Positions 8,292 through 17,769 of a stretch of 64,000 bases of DNA are shown here, one piece after another. Source of the stretch: Nocardia thailandica NBRC 100428 (GTDB taxonomy: Bacteria; Actinomycetota; Actinomycetes; Mycobacteriales; Mycobacteriaceae). Both the position numbers and the translations under genes were made by a program. The DNA lies in NCBI RefSeq assembly GCF_000308795.1, contig NZ_BAGK01000188.1, positions 1-64,000 on the forward strand, written 5' to 3'. The first letter of the stretch is position 1; each line of letters opens with the position of its first letter. The notes below the pieces were generated by a model, which worked only from the letters and a program-made list of their open reading frames with translations, did not search any database and was not told the DNA's origin.

Positions 8292-9965
8292 TCAGGCGCC
8301 GAGCCGGACGAGGTCGCCCGCGCCGGGCTCGCCGCCGCGGCGCGCGAGCGCCGGGTCGGGCACGGGGACGGCGGCCAGCAGGGCGCGCGTGTAGTCCTGT
8401 CGCGGGGTCGCGAAGACCTCGGTGACCGGCCCGGTCTCCACGACCCGCCCCTGTCGCAGCACCACGACCCGGTCGGCGACCTGGTGTACGACGGCCAGGT
8501 CGTGGCTGATGAACAGGCAGGCGAATCCGTACTCCTCGCGCAGGTCGGCGAACAGGTCGAGGACCTGCGCCTGGACCGAGACGTCGAGCGCGCTGGTCGG
8601 CTCGTCGGCCACGAGCAGCCGCGGCGCCAGGGCCAGCGCGCGGGCGAGGGCGACCCGCTGGCGCTGTCCGCCGGAGAGTTCGCCGGGGCGCCGGGCGGCG
8701 AACTCGGCGGGCAGCCGGACGGATTCGAGCAGTTCGGCGACGCGGGCGCGGGCCAGCGCGCCATCGGCGACGCGGTGCACGCGCAGCGGCTCGGCGATGG
8801 CGTCGGCGACGGTGCGCCGCGGGTCGAGCGAGGCGCTGACGTCCTGGTGGACCAGCGCGACGTTCTTGCGCAGCGCCCGCAGCTCGCGCAGCGACAGGCC
8901 GCGCAGCCGTTCGCCCCGCAGTTCGACGACGCCCGAGGTCGCCGGGACCAGCCCGAGCGCGGCGCGCCCGAGCGTGCTCTTGCCGGAGCCGGACTCGCCG
9001 ACCAGCCCGAGGACCTCCCGGGGCGCGAGCGTCAGCGACACCTCGCGCAGCGCCGGGAACGGTGGGTTGCCGCCGCGCGCGGGATAGACGACGGAGAGGT
9101 CCTCGATCCGCAGCACGGGCGCGGGCGGCGCCGGCTCCTCGGCGGCCTCCCCGACGACCCGGATCGGGGCGGGCTCGCCCCCGCCGGGCAGCCGTGGCAC
9201 CGCGCCGAGCAGGTCCCGGGTGTAACCGGCCGCGGGCTCGGCGAACAGGTCGAAGACCGGCCGGTCCTCGACCACCTCGCCCGCCCGCATGACCACCACC
9301 CGGTCGGCGATCTCGGCGACCACCCCGAGATTGTGGGTGATGAACAGCACCGCGGTGCCGTGGCTGCGCTGCAGCGACCGCAGCAGCGCCAGGATCTCGG
9401 CCTGCACGGTGACGTCGAGCGCGGTCGTCGGCTCGTCGGCGATGAGCAGATCCGGTTCGCCCGAGAGCGCCAGTGCGATGGCGACCCGCTGCTTCTGGCC
9501 GCCGGAGAGCTGGTGGGGGTACCAGTCGACGCGCTGCTCGGGCTCGGGGATGTCCACGGCGGCGAGCAGCTCGACCGCGCGGGCGCGGGCGGCGGCCCGG
9601 CCGATCGGGCGGTGCGCGCGCAGCGCCTGGGTGATCTGGGTGCCGATGCGCTGCACGGGGTTCAGCGCGACCTGCGGCTCCTGGAACACCATGGCCGCCC
9701 GCACGCCGCGCAGGCCGCGCAGGTCGGTCTCGGTCGCGCCGATCACCTCGGTGCCGGTCAGCCGGACCGAACCGGTGGCGTGCGCGGCGGGCGGCAGCAG
9801 ACCCAGCGCCGCGCGGGCGGTCAGCGACTTGCCCGACCCCGACTCGCCGACCAGCGCGACCACCTCGCCGCGGTCGACCCGCAGGTCGACCCCGTCGACC
9901 ACGACGCGCTCGCCGAAGGCGACCCGGAGGCCGGTGACCTCGAGGACGGTGCTCTCCTCGCTCAT
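8292..9965 (-). CDS. oligopeptide-type ABC transporter, duplicated ATP-binding protein
   Basis: A 557-residue protein with two complete ABC cassettes in tandem, equal to DppD and DppF fused. Each half has Walker A GESGSGKS, a signature (LSGGQKQRVAIALAL; LSGGQRQRVALARAL), Walker B (LLIADEPT; LLVADEPT) and a switch His. It powers import through the two permeases encoded just upstream. Its ATG overlaps the permease stop in an ATGA. It is the last gene of the operon and ends 19 bases before a terminator shared with the converging gene. The DppDF type transports peptides, nickel, opines and other small solutes, so the substrate is not fixed by sequence. Confidence 0.9.
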   Translation of the reverse strand: MSEESTVLEVTGLRVAFGERVVVDGVDLRVDRGEVVALVGESGSGKSLTARAALGLLPPAAHATGSVRLTGTEVIGATETDLRGLRGVRAAMVFQEPQVALNPVQRIGTQITQALRAHRPIGRAAARARAVELLAAVDIPEPEQRVDWYPHQLSGGQKQRVAIALALSGEPDLLIADEPTTALDVTVQAEILALLRSLQRSHGTAVLFITHNLGVVAEIADRVVVMRAGEVVEDRPVFDLFAEPAAGYTRDLLGAVPRLPGGGEPAPIRVVGEAAEEPAPPAPVLRIEDLSVVYPARGGNPPFPALREVSLTLAPREVLGLVGESGSGKSTLGRAALGLVPATSGVVELRGERLRGLSLRELRALRKNVALVHQDVSASLDPRRTVADAIAEPLRVHRVADGALARARVAELLESVRLPAEFAARRPGELSGGQRQRVALARALALAPRLLVADEPTSALDVSVQAQVLDLFADLREEYGFACLFISHDLAVVHQVADRVVVLRQGRVVETGPVTEVFATPRQDYTRALLAAVPVPDPALARRGGEPGAGDLVRLGA

Positions 9966-10831
9966 GCGAGCCTCCTTGCCCGGCCGAGTGCCTGGGCGAT
10001 CAGCAGGAATCCGAGGGTCAGCGCGGACACCACGACCAGCGGGCCCACCGCCATCCACGGGTTGGCGTCGAGATTGGCGATGGACTCGCCGATGAGCGAC
10101 CCGAGGGACGGATCGGGCGGCCGCACCCCGATGCCGATGAAACTCATCGCGCCCTCGAGGAAGACCGCCACCGACAGCGACAGCGCCAGCTGCACGACCA
10201 GCGGTTCGACGGCGTTGGGCAGCACATGCTTGCGCAGCGTCCACCAGGTGCTCGCGCCGATGACCTCCGAGGCCTCGACGAAGGGCTGTTCGCGCACCGC
10301 GAGCACCGCGGTGCGGACCTGGCGGCCGAAGATCGGCACCTCGGAGGCGACGATCACGATGACCACCGCGTGCCAGCCGGGCCCGGTGACCGCGGCGAGC
10401 GCGATCGCGAAGATCAGCGCGGGGAAGGCCAGGATCAGGTCGAACACCCGCTGGGTGAGGACGTCGGCGACCGGGTTCACCGTGGCGAGCAGCCCGGCCA
10501 GCGAGCCGACGAGCGCGCCGAGCGGGACGGCGAGGAACGCGATCAGCAGATCGATCCGGATGCCGTGCAGGACGCGGGAGTACACGTCGCGGTTGAGCTG
10601 GTCGGTGCCCAGCAGGTGGTCGCCGCTCGGGCCGACCAGGTTGGCGCCGGGGATCTGGGCGAGCGGGTCGTGGTCGGCCAGCACACCGGCGAGGACACCG
10701 AGCAGCACCACGACGCCGACCAGGATCACCCCGGCCAGGCCCTGCCCGCGGGTCAGCGCCCGCAGCAGGGGGTGCCGCCGCCGCGACGAATCCGTGCTCG
10801 GCACCGGAGTTCTCGTCAGCGCCTCGGTCAT
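9962..10831 (-). CDS. ABC transporter permease, DppC type
   Basis: A 289-residue inner-membrane permease with an N-terminal cytosolic stretch, a first transmembrane helix (ILVGVVVLLGVLAGVLA), the DppC-typical LGTDQLNRDVYSRVLHGIR, and an EAA loop (EASEVIGASTWWTLRKHVLPN) that docks on the ATPase. It pairs with the DppB-type permease upstream. Both ends overlap their neighbours by four bases, so expression is tightly coupled. Confidence 0.9.
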   Translation of the reverse strand: MTEALTRTPVPSTDSSRRRHPLLRALTRGQGLAGVILVGVVVLLGVLAGVLADHDPLAQIPGANLVGPSGDHLLGTDQLNRDVYSRVLHGIRIDLLIAFLAVPLGALVGSLAGLLATVNPVADVLTQRVFDLILAFPALIFAIALAAVTGPGWHAVVIVIVASEVPIFGRQVRTAVLAVREQPFVEASEVIGASTWWTLRKHVLPNAVEPLVVQLALSLSVAVFLEGAMSFIGIGVRPPDPSLGSLIGESIANLDANPWMAVGPLVVVSALTLGFLLIAQALGRARRLA

Positions 10832-11787
10832 GACCTGCCCCCGATCCGGACGCGCGGGTCGAGCCAGGCGTGCGCGATGTCGGTGATCAGCTGGATGATC
10901 ACGAACACCGCGACCGACAGCAGGAGCAGGATCTGCACGACCGGGTAGTCCCGGCGACTGATCCCCTGCTCGATCAGCTGGCCGATCCCGGGCCAGGCGA
11001 AGGCCGCTTCGACCAGCACGGCGCCGCCGAGCAGGTTGCCGGTCTGGATGCCGAGGGCGGTCAGCATGGTCGGCAGGGCGTTGCGCAGCGCGCCGCGGGT
11101 CACGATCTGCCACCGGGAGACGCCGAGCGAACGGGCGGTGAGTACATAGGGTTTCGCCAGCTCGGTCTCCAGTGCCTCGGTGAGGAACCGGGTCAGCGCC
11201 GCGCCGACGGGCAGCGCCAGGCAGATCGCGGGCAGCAGCAGGTACTGCACCGCGATGTCGGGGCGGGCGATGAAGCCGTCCGGAGGGATGCCACCGGCGG
11301 GCAGCACCGGCAGCGCGATGGCGAACACCAGCACCAGCAGCGGCCCGGTGACGAAGGTGGGCAGCGCCACCGACACCGTATTGGCGGCCGCGATCACCGA
11401 TTTCAGCCATCGGCTCGGCCACAGCACCGACGACACGCTCAGCACGAGGCTGGTCACCACGGCCAGCAGCAGCGCGGTCGCGGTGAGCACGATCGTGTTG
11501 GTCAGGCCGCGCGCGACCAGGTCCCCGATCTGCCCGCCGATCAGGTAGGAGCGGCCGAGGTCGAGGGTGAGCACGTCGCCGATCCAGCTCAGGTACTGGG
11601 CCACGATCGACCGGTCGAGGCCGAGCTGATGCCGGATCGCCGCGATCGACTGCGGGGTGGCGTCGTTGCCCGCCAGGATCGTGGCCGGGTCGCCGGGGAC
11701 GAGGCGCAGCAGCAGGAAGATCAGCACCGACGCCCCGAACAGGACGAGCAGGGCCGAGGGGAGCCGGCGCAGCAGGTAGCGCGTCAC
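10828..11787 (-). CDS. ABC transporter permease, DppB type
   Basis: A 319-residue permease starting at a GTG that overlaps the binding-protein stop (GTGA). It begins with the typical TRYLLRRLPSALLVLFG helix, followed by RLVPGDPA, a hallmark of DppB/OppB proteins, and an EAA loop (KPYVLTARSLGVSRWQIVTRGALRNA). It forms the heterodimeric channel with the DppC-type partner. Confidence 0.9.
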   Translation of the reverse strand: MTRYLLRRLPSALLVLFGASVLIFLLLRLVPGDPATILAGNDATPQSIAAIRHQLGLDRSIVAQYLSWIGDVLTLDLGRSYLIGGQIGDLVARGLTNTIVLTATALLLAVVTSLVLSVSSVLWPSRWLKSVIAAANTVSVALPTFVTGPLLVLVFAIALPVLPAGGIPPDGFIARPDIAVQYLLLPAICLALPVGAALTRFLTEALETELAKPYVLTARSLGVSRWQIVTRGALRNALPTMLTALGIQTGNLLGGAVLVEAAFAWPGIGQLIEQGISRRDYPVVQILLLLSVAVFVIIQLITDIAHAWLDPRVRIGGRS

Positions 11788-13370
11788 GAGAGGAACGCGT
11801 CCGTGAGCAGCGTTTCGCGGCGCTTGGTCCAGGCGAACCGGTGCAGCTTGTTCGCCACCGACACCTGGCCGTAGTGCACGCCGATCTCGATGAGGAACAG
11901 GGCCTCGAGCAGCTGGTCGCTGACGGCGTTGTAGGCCTTGACCGCCTCGGGCCCGGTGGCGGCCGGCTGCTGCCAGGCGGCGTCGGCGGCGGCGACGTAG
12001 GCCGGGGACTCGTAGCGGGAGGCGTTGCGGCGGGCGTTGAACGGGTAGGCCGAGACGTTCAGCGTCGAGGGGACGAACTGGGCCCAGGAGTGGTCGGTGA
12101 CCCACAGCCCGGCGAACTGGGCGCCGGTCAGGCGCTTGACGAAGGTGGCCTCGTCGATCGGGTCGAGGGTGACCTCGATGCCGATCTCGGCGAGGTTGGC
12201 CTGCACGATCTGGGCGGTCTGCTCGTAGAACGGGTAACCGGTGGAGAAGGTCAGCGGCAGCTTCGGCGGCCTGGTGGTCTGGGCCAGCACGGCCTTGGCC
12301 TTGTCCAGGTTGCGGGCGTAGCGGGTGTTGCGTTCGGCGTCGTAGGCCGGGGACTCCTTGGGCCACGGCACGTTCAGCGGGTAGCCGGCGCCGCGGTAGA
12401 CCTCGGCGATGATGCGGTCGCGGTCGATGGCGTAGGCGATGGCCTGACGCACCTTCACGTCGGCGAGCGCGGGCTCGGTGACGTTGACCCCGACATAGGT
12501 CTGCAGCTCGGCGCCCTTCTGGTCGAGGGTCTTGAAACCGCCGCTCTTGGCCAGGGTCTCGTTGTCGCGGTAGCTCAGGCCGCCCGCGGCGTGCACCTGC
12601 CCGGACTTGAGCGCGTTGAGCGCGGCCTGGGGGTCGGCGATGATCGAGACCTCGGCCCGGTCCAGGTAGGGGCGCTCGGGCACCCAGTAGGACGGGTTCT
12701 TCTGGAACACGATCTGCTGGTTGGGGATCCGCTGGACGAAGGTGAACGGACCGGTGCCGATGTAGGCCTCGCCGGTCGGCAGCTTGTCGGCGGTCTCACT
12801 GTCCAGGATCGGCACCGTGTCGAGCAGATCGAAGATGTTGCTCAGCGGGGTGGCGAAGCGCAGGGTGATGCGGGTCGGCGATATGATGTCGTAGCCGGTG
12901 ATCGCGGCGGCGGTGCTCTTGAGCTGCGCCGACCACTTGGGATCGGCGTAGGTGCGGATGGCGAACTCCACATCCTTGGCGGTGAACGGGCGCCCGGAGT
13001 GGAACTTCACGTCGTCGCGCAGGTCGAGGGTGATGGAGCGACCGTCGGCGGCGAGCTGCCACGACTTCGCCAGTAACGGCTGCGGATCGAGCTTGTCGTT
13101 GGGGTAGCGGACCAGCGACTCGTAGACGAGGCCGATGATCGTCGGCGAGGCGCCGGTGTTGGTCAGCAGGTTGCCCGGCACCAGGTCGCCCGGGATCGAG
13201 GTCTTCAGCACGCCGCCGCGCACGGGCGCCGCGTCGTCACCACTGCCCTTCTGTTCGCCCACCGCCGAGGTGCAGGCCGCCAGCGCGCCCGCCCCGAAGA
13301 TCGCGGCGGCCGCGATACCGCCGGCACGCAGGAAGTTACGGCGGTCGAAGCCACCGGGGACAGAGTTCAT
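11784..13370 (-). CDS. solute-binding lipoprotein, family 5 (peptide/nickel type)
   Basis: A 528-residue extracytoplasmic binding protein. The N-terminus carries a twin-arginine-like RRNFLRAG followed by a hydrophobic stretch and a lipobox LAAC, so it is exported (probably by Tat) and lipid-anchored. SBP family 5 hallmarks include GGVLKTSIPGD, LAKSWQLAADGRSITLDLRDDVKFHSG and the IAYAIDRDRII segment. It captures solute for the transporter below. The ATG at 13370 has 91 bases of leader sequence after the stop of a cysteine-containing leader peptide (13461-13517), and the gene is divergent from an arylsulfatase. That context suggests a sulfur-containing or sulfated solute, which is an inference. 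Confidence 0.88.
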   Translation of the reverse strand: MNSVPGGFDRRNFLRAGGIAAAAIFGAGALAACTSAVGEQKGSGDDAAPVRGGVLKTSIPGDLVPGNLLTNTGASPTIIGLVYESLVRYPNDKLDPQPLLAKSWQLAADGRSITLDLRDDVKFHSGRPFTAKDVEFAIRTYADPKWSAQLKSTAAAITGYDIISPTRITLRFATPLSNIFDLLDTVPILDSETADKLPTGEAYIGTGPFTFVQRIPNQQIVFQKNPSYWVPERPYLDRAEVSIIADPQAALNALKSGQVHAAGGLSYRDNETLAKSGGFKTLDQKGAELQTYVGVNVTEPALADVKVRQAIAYAIDRDRIIAEVYRGAGYPLNVPWPKESPAYDAERNTRYARNLDKAKAVLAQTTRPPKLPLTFSTGYPFYEQTAQIVQANLAEIGIEVTLDPIDEATFVKRLTGAQFAGLWVTDHSWAQFVPSTLNVSAYPFNARRNASRYESPAYVAAADAAWQQPAATGPEAVKAYNAVSDQLLEALFLIEIGVHYGQVSVANKLHRFAWTKRRETLLTDAFLS

Positions 13371-13460
13371 GGGATCGATCCTCGAGAAGACGCACCCGGC
13401 TCCGCGACACGCGGGCCGGCAGGACATGACGACGGCGGCCCACCCGCCCGCGAGGGGCGG

Positions 13461-13517
13461 TCAGCCGCGCGACACGCGACACGAACAGCGGCGGGGTGCG
13501 AACCGGTTCGTGTGCAT
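13461..13517 (-). CDS. putative 18-aa cysteine-containing leader peptide
   Basis: The peptide reads MHTNRFAPRRCSCRVSRG. It lies upstream of the binding-lipoprotein gene on the same strand, ending 90 bases before that start. The ATG is about 8 bases after a good -10, so the transcript would be leaderless. Actinobacteria are known to place short Arg/Cys-rich leader peptides before sulfur-assimilation and transport genes, where cysteine-dependent ribosome pausing sets downstream expression. The CxC pair and the arginines fit that type. It is an inference from layout and composition; the sequence does not match a consensus I can recite exactly. Confidence 0.5.
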   Translation of the reverse strand: MHTNRFAPRRCSCRVSRG

Positions 13518-13525
13518 GGTCAGTG

Positions 13526-13554
13526 ACGCTAACAAGGTGCCGGGGGCCGGTCAC
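13526..13554 (-). promoter_or_regulatory. promoter of leader peptide and ABC operon
   Basis: Read on the - strand: -35 GTGACC (13554-13549), 17-base spacer, -10 TAGCGT (13531-13526), then 8 bases to the leader-peptide ATG. Spacing and hexamers fit a SigA-type actinobacterial promoter. Confidence 0.5.
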
Positions 13555-13616
13555 CGATTCCGCGCAGGATGCACATAACCCTGGCTACCTGCTGTTTCGG
13601 TCCGTTTACTGCGAGA

Positions 13617-15929
13617 ATGCCTGTTCCACCCCATGCTCGTGGTTACGACGATTTCCGCGGTACCGCCGGCCGGACCGCCGCCGACTCCACCCCCGCCTGG
13701 ACCGCCGCGCCGACCGCGCCCGCGGGGGCGCCGAACATCGTCGTCGTCCTGGTCGACGACATGGGTTACAGCGACACGGGCCCCTACGGCTCCGAGGTCG
13801 AGACACCCACGCTGGATCGTCTGGCCGCCACCGGCGTCCGGCTGTCGAACTACCACACGACGCCGCTGTGCTCGCCCTCGCGCGCCTCGCTGCTGACCGG
13901 GATCAACGCGCACCGCGCCGGTTTCGGGTTCGTCGCCAACGCCGACCCCGGCTACCCGGGCCTGCGGCTGGAACTGGCCGACAACGTGCTGACGCTGCCG
14001 GAGATCCTGCGCGCCAACGGCTACGCCACCTACGCGGTCGGCAAGTGGCACCTGGTGCGCGACGCCACCATGAACCCGGCGGCCCACCGCGACTCCTGGC
14101 CGACCCAGCGCGGCTTCGACCGCTACTACGGGTCGCTGGAGGGGCTGAACTCCTTCTACTACCCCAACCAGCTCGTGTCGGACAGTTCGGTGGTCGACGT
14201 CGAGGAGTATCCCGAGGGCTATTACCTCACCGACGATCTCACCGACAAGGCGCTGACCTACATCAAGGACCTGCGCGCCCACGACGCGACCAAGCCGTTC
14301 TTCCTCTACTTCGCGCACGTGGCCATGCACGGCCCGCTCCAGGCCAAGCCCGAGGACCTGGCCAAGTACCGGGGCCGCTACGCCGAGGGCTGGGACGAGG
14401 TGCGGCGCAAGCGGTTCGCGCGGCAGCTGGCGCAGGGTCTGTTCCCGCCCGGCACCGAGCAGAAGCCCCGCAACACCGAACCCGGCTACGAGGCCGCGGA
14501 ATGGGATTCGCTGTCGGCCGACGAGCAGCGCCGCTACGCCCGCTACATGGAGGTGTACGCGGGCATGGTCGACAGCATCGATCAGAGCCTCGGCCGGATC
14601 ACCGCCCTGCTCGAGGACCTGGGCGAGCTGGACAACACCATCATCGTGTTCACCTCCGACAACGGCGGCACCGCCGAGGGCGGCCCCGAGGGCACCCGCA
14701 GCTACTTCGCCGAGTTCGCCCACATCGACGACCCCGACTGGATCGGCGACGTGCCGCACGACGAGGAGCTCATCGGCACCGCGAAGCTCGGGGTGCACTA
14801 CCCGCGCGGCTGGGGACAGGCGTCGAACACGCCGTTCCGCTTCTACAAGGGCCAGACCTTCGCGGGCGGGGTGCGGGTGCCGCTGATCGTGTCCTGGCCC
14901 GCGGGATTGCCGCGCGCCGAGGGCGACGACGGGATCCGGCACGAGTACACCTACGTCACCGACCTGGCGCCGACCCTGCTCGACCTGGCCGGGCTCGCGC
15001 GGCCCACCCGGCGGCACGGGCGCCCGGCCGAGGAGTTCGACGGGGTGTCCGCGGCCGCGGTGCTGCGCGACGCCGCCGCGACCACCGACCACCGCGAACA
15101 GTATTCGGAGATGACCGGGCATCGCGGGTTCTACCGCGACGGCTGGAAGCTGCTGTCCCTCTACGATCCCGCCGCCGACATCGACGCCCCGAACTGGCAG
15201 CTGTTCGACGTGCGCAACGACCCCACCGAACTGCACGACCTGGCCGCGCAGTTCCCGGAGAAGGCCGCCGAACTCGCGGCCGCCTGGGACGAATCCGCCT
15301 GGGCCAACACGGTGTTCCCGCTGCTCACCCGCGCCGACCTGTTCCGCCGCAGGCCCGAGGAGGCGCGCTTCGCCGACCCGGTCCGGCTGTTGCCCGGCAC
15401 ACCGACGCTGGAGCGCTACCGCTCCCAGCGGCTCATCGCCTACCGCGACTTCACCGTCACCGCGGAACTGAGCGGCTACGTCACCGGCGACGCCGGTGTC
15501 CTGGTGGCCCACGGCGATCCGCTGGGCGGCTACATCCTCTACATCGAGGACGGCCGGGTCACCCTCGGCGTCAACGGTTACGGCCGCTGGGACTCCGTCA
15601 CCACCGCGGCGGTCCCCGCCGGCACGACCTCGATCACCGTGCGCGGCGAGATCCGGCCGCGCCTGCGCACCGATTTCACCGTCGAGGTCGACGGGGTCGA
15701 CCCGGTCACGCTGCCCGACCAGATCCAGCTCGTCGGCATGTCCCCGTGGACCGGCATCTCGGTCGGCGTCGACGCGCGCGGCCCGGTCTCCTGGGACCTG
15801 CGCGAACGCCGCGGGACCTTCCGCTACACCGGCGGCCTGCGCGCGGTGACCTACCGCCCCGGCCCCATCCGGGTCCCCCGGGCCACCATCGACGCCGTCG
15901 AACGGGAGGCCGAGTACGTCGCGGAGTGA
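13617..15929 (+). CDS. arylsulfatase family hydrolase
   Basis: A 770-residue type I sulfatase. Metal-binding VVLVDDMG is at about residues 43-50, and CSPSRASLLTG has Cys85 as the site for formylglycine conversion. GKWHL and the FTSDNGGT metal segment follow. The C-terminal 150 residues form an extra beta-rich domain, as in the long AtsA-type enzymes of about 780 residues. No signal peptide is visible, so it should act in the cytosol on imported sulfate esters, releasing sulfate. It is divergent from the leader-peptide/ABC operon, so the two probably form one sulfur-supply unit. The start is uncertain: an in-frame ATG at 13569 would add MHITLATCCFGPFTAR, less protein-like for the family. Confidence 0.87.
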   Translation: MPVPPHARGYDDFRGTAGRTAADSTPAWTAAPTAPAGAPNIVVVLVDDMGYSDTGPYGSEVETPTLDRLAATGVRLSNYHTTPLCSPSRASLLTGINAHRAGFGFVANADPGYPGLRLELADNVLTLPEILRANGYATYAVGKWHLVRDATMNPAAHRDSWPTQRGFDRYYGSLEGLNSFYYPNQLVSDSSVVDVEEYPEGYYLTDDLTDKALTYIKDLRAHDATKPFFLYFAHVAMHGPLQAKPEDLAKYRGRYAEGWDEVRRKRFARQLAQGLFPPGTEQKPRNTEPGYEAAEWDSLSADEQRRYARYMEVYAGMVDSIDQSLGRITALLEDLGELDNTIIVFTSDNGGTAEGGPEGTRSYFAEFAHIDDPDWIGDVPHDEELIGTAKLGVHYPRGWGQASNTPFRFYKGQTFAGGVRVPLIVSWPAGLPRAEGDDGIRHEYTYVTDLAPTLLDLAGLARPTRRHGRPAEEFDGVSAAAVLRDAAATTDHREQYSEMTGHRGFYRDGWKLLSLYDPAADIDAPNWQLFDVRNDPTELHDLAAQFPEKAAELAAAWDESAWANTVFPLLTRADLFRRRPEEARFADPVRLLPGTPTLERYRSQRLIAYRDFTVTAELSGYVTGDAGVLVAHGDPLGGYILYIEDGRVTLGVNGYGRWDSVTTAAVPAGTTSITVRGEIRPRLRTDFTVEVDGVDPVTLPDQIQLVGMSPWTGISVGVDARGPVSWDLRERRGTFRYTGGLRAVTYRPGPIRVPRATIDAVEREAEYVAE

Positions 15930-16135
15930 GCGGCTGCGCACGCCGGCGGCACCGCGACCGGTCCGTGCCCCGCGGGGGCGGGCGCCTCGGCTCGAGGTGC
16001 GCCGAACCCTGCACCGGGGGCGGGGGCGCCGAGTACCCTGCGGCGACGGCACGGTCCGGCGGTCGCGGCGCGGGGCCGATCCGATACCGTTGACCAGCGA
16101 CAACAGCGGTTTATGGGCGGAAGGCGAGACACCTG

Positions 16136-17764
16136 ATGGACGACAGTTCCCTGATCTGGGACGACGGCGTCCTCGTCACGATCGATCAGCGCCGGCTGCC
16201 GCACGAGGTGCGGGAGCTGCGGCTGGGCACGGTCGACGAGGTCATCGAGGCCATCACCACCCTCGCGGTGCGCGGGGCGCCCGCCATCGGGATCGCCGGC
16301 GCCTTCGCGGTGGTCATCGCGACCCGCGCGCACACCGTCGACGGCGTTGTCGACACAGCGGCGGTCCAGGCGGAAGCGGACCGGATCGCCGCCGCCCGGC
16401 CCACCGCGGTCAATCTGGCCTGGGCGGTGCGCCGGGTCCGGACGCGGATCGCCGACGGCGCGGACGCCGTGCTCGCCGAGACGCTCGACCTGCTGGCCGA
16501 GGACGCCCGGGTCAACCGGGCCGCGGCCACCCACGCCGCCGACCTGGTGCAGCGCCTGTGCGGCGACGGGCCGCTGCGGCTGCTCACCCACTGCAACACC
16601 GGGCGCCTGGCCACCAGCGCTTTCGGCACCGCCATCGGCGCCCTGCGGGTGCTGCACGAGCGCGGCGCGGTCGCCGACGTGATCGTCGACGAGACCCGGC
16701 CCCTGCTCCAGGGCGCCCGGCTGACCGCGTGGGAGCTGGCCGAGGCGGGGATCCCGCACCGGCTCACCATCGACTCCGCCGCCGCGTGGGCCATGGCGAC
16801 CGGCCAGGTCGACGCGGTGCTGGTCGGCGCGGACCGGATCACCGCCAACGGCGACGTCGCCAACAAGATCGGCACCTTCCCCCTTGCGCTGGCCGCGCGC
16901 CACCACGGCATCCCGTTCGTCGTGGTCGCCCCGGAATCCACCCGCGATCCCGCCACGGCGACCGGCGGGCAGATCGTCGTCGAGCAGCGCGCGGCCGCCG
17001 AGGTCACCGGGTTCGCCGGGGTGGCGTCCGCGCCCGCCGGGACCGCGGTGTTCAACCCGGCCTTCGACGTCACCCCGGCCGACCTGATCACCGCCGTGGT
17101 CACCGAGAACGGTGTCGTGTACGGGGATTCCGACGCCTACGCCGCCCCCGGCCGCGCGATCGCCGCGGTCGCCCGCGGCCTCTACGCCCGCGGCTGGATG
17201 CCGGGCACGGCGGGCAACATCTCGGTGCGGATCGGCGAAGACGCCCTGGTCACCGGCAGCGGCCTGTCCAAGGGCGAGCTGACCGAGCACGACATGGCGC
17301 GCGTCGCGATCGCCGACTCGACCGCGCGGCCCGGCCGGGCCCGCACCCCGTCCGCCGAGACCGCGATCCACACCGCGGTCTACCGGACGCGGCCGGCGGG
17401 CGCGGTCGTGCACGTGCACTCGCCCTTCGCCACCGCCCTCGCCACCGCGCACGCCCCCGGCATCGACGCGGTGACCACCCTGCGCGTCACCGACCTGGAA
17501 CTGCTCAAGGGGTTCGGCCTGCCCGACCCGAGCGCCGCCGACATCCCCGTGTTCCCCAACTGGCCCGACGTCGCCCGCATCGGCGCCGACATCGAGACCT
17601 ACCTGCGCGAGCACCCCGCCGCGCCGCCGATTCTGTTCATCACCGGGCACGGCATCACCGCCTGGGGCGATGATCTGTCCCAGGCGCGCGATCGCGCCGA
17701 ATGCCTCGAGGCGCTGTGTGAACTGTTCACCCGCGTCGCATCCCCGCCGCTCGAGATCGGATAA
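16136..17764 (+). CDS. MtnA-MtnB fusion: methylthioribose-1-phosphate isomerase / methylthioribulose-1-phosphate dehydratase
   Basis: A 542-residue bifunctional enzyme. The N-terminal MtnA part (to about residue 335) has LAVRGAPAIGIAGAF, the catalytic Cys in THCNTG and the Asp in VGADRI. The C-terminal MtnB part is a class II aldolase-like dehydratase with GTAGNISVR, SGLSKG, the zinc pair in HVHSPFAT and GHGITAWG. Together the two steps convert methylthioribose-1-phosphate to diketo-methylthiopentyl-1-phosphate in the methionine salvage pathway. mtnD starts 6 bases downstream. AAGGCGAG sits before the ATG as a ribosome-binding site. Confidence 0.93.
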   Translation: MDDSSLIWDDGVLVTIDQRRLPHEVRELRLGTVDEVIEAITTLAVRGAPAIGIAGAFAVVIATRAHTVDGVVDTAAVQAEADRIAAARPTAVNLAWAVRRVRTRIADGADAVLAETLDLLAEDARVNRAAATHAADLVQRLCGDGPLRLLTHCNTGRLATSAFGTAIGALRVLHERGAVADVIVDETRPLLQGARLTAWELAEAGIPHRLTIDSAAAWAMATGQVDAVLVGADRITANGDVANKIGTFPLALAARHHGIPFVVVAPESTRDPATATGGQIVVEQRAAAEVTGFAGVASAPAGTAVFNPAFDVTPADLITAVVTENGVVYGDSDAYAAPGRAIAAVARGLYARGWMPGTAGNISVRIGEDALVTGSGLSKGELTEHDMARVAIADSTARPGRARTPSAETAIHTAVYRTRPAGAVVHVHSPFATALATAHAPGIDAVTTLRVTDLELLKGFGLPDPSAADIPVFPNWPDVARIGADIETYLREHPAAPPILFITGHGITAWGDDLSQARDRAECLEALCELFTRVASPPLEIG

Positions 17765-17769
17765 CCCCA

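Noticed and set aside
13569-13616. N-terminal extension of the sulfatase (MHITLATCCFGPFTAR) or a second cysteine leader peptide
   Set aside because: It is in frame with the sulfatase without a stop, so it cannot be a separate leader peptide; it is not typical of sulfatase N-termini. Kept only as a start alternative.
13496-16093. Open frame of 865 codons overlapping the arylsulfatase on the same strand
   Set aside because: Its protein is Arg/Pro/Gly-rich without motifs, while the neighbouring frame gives a complete sulfatase with all catalytic residues.
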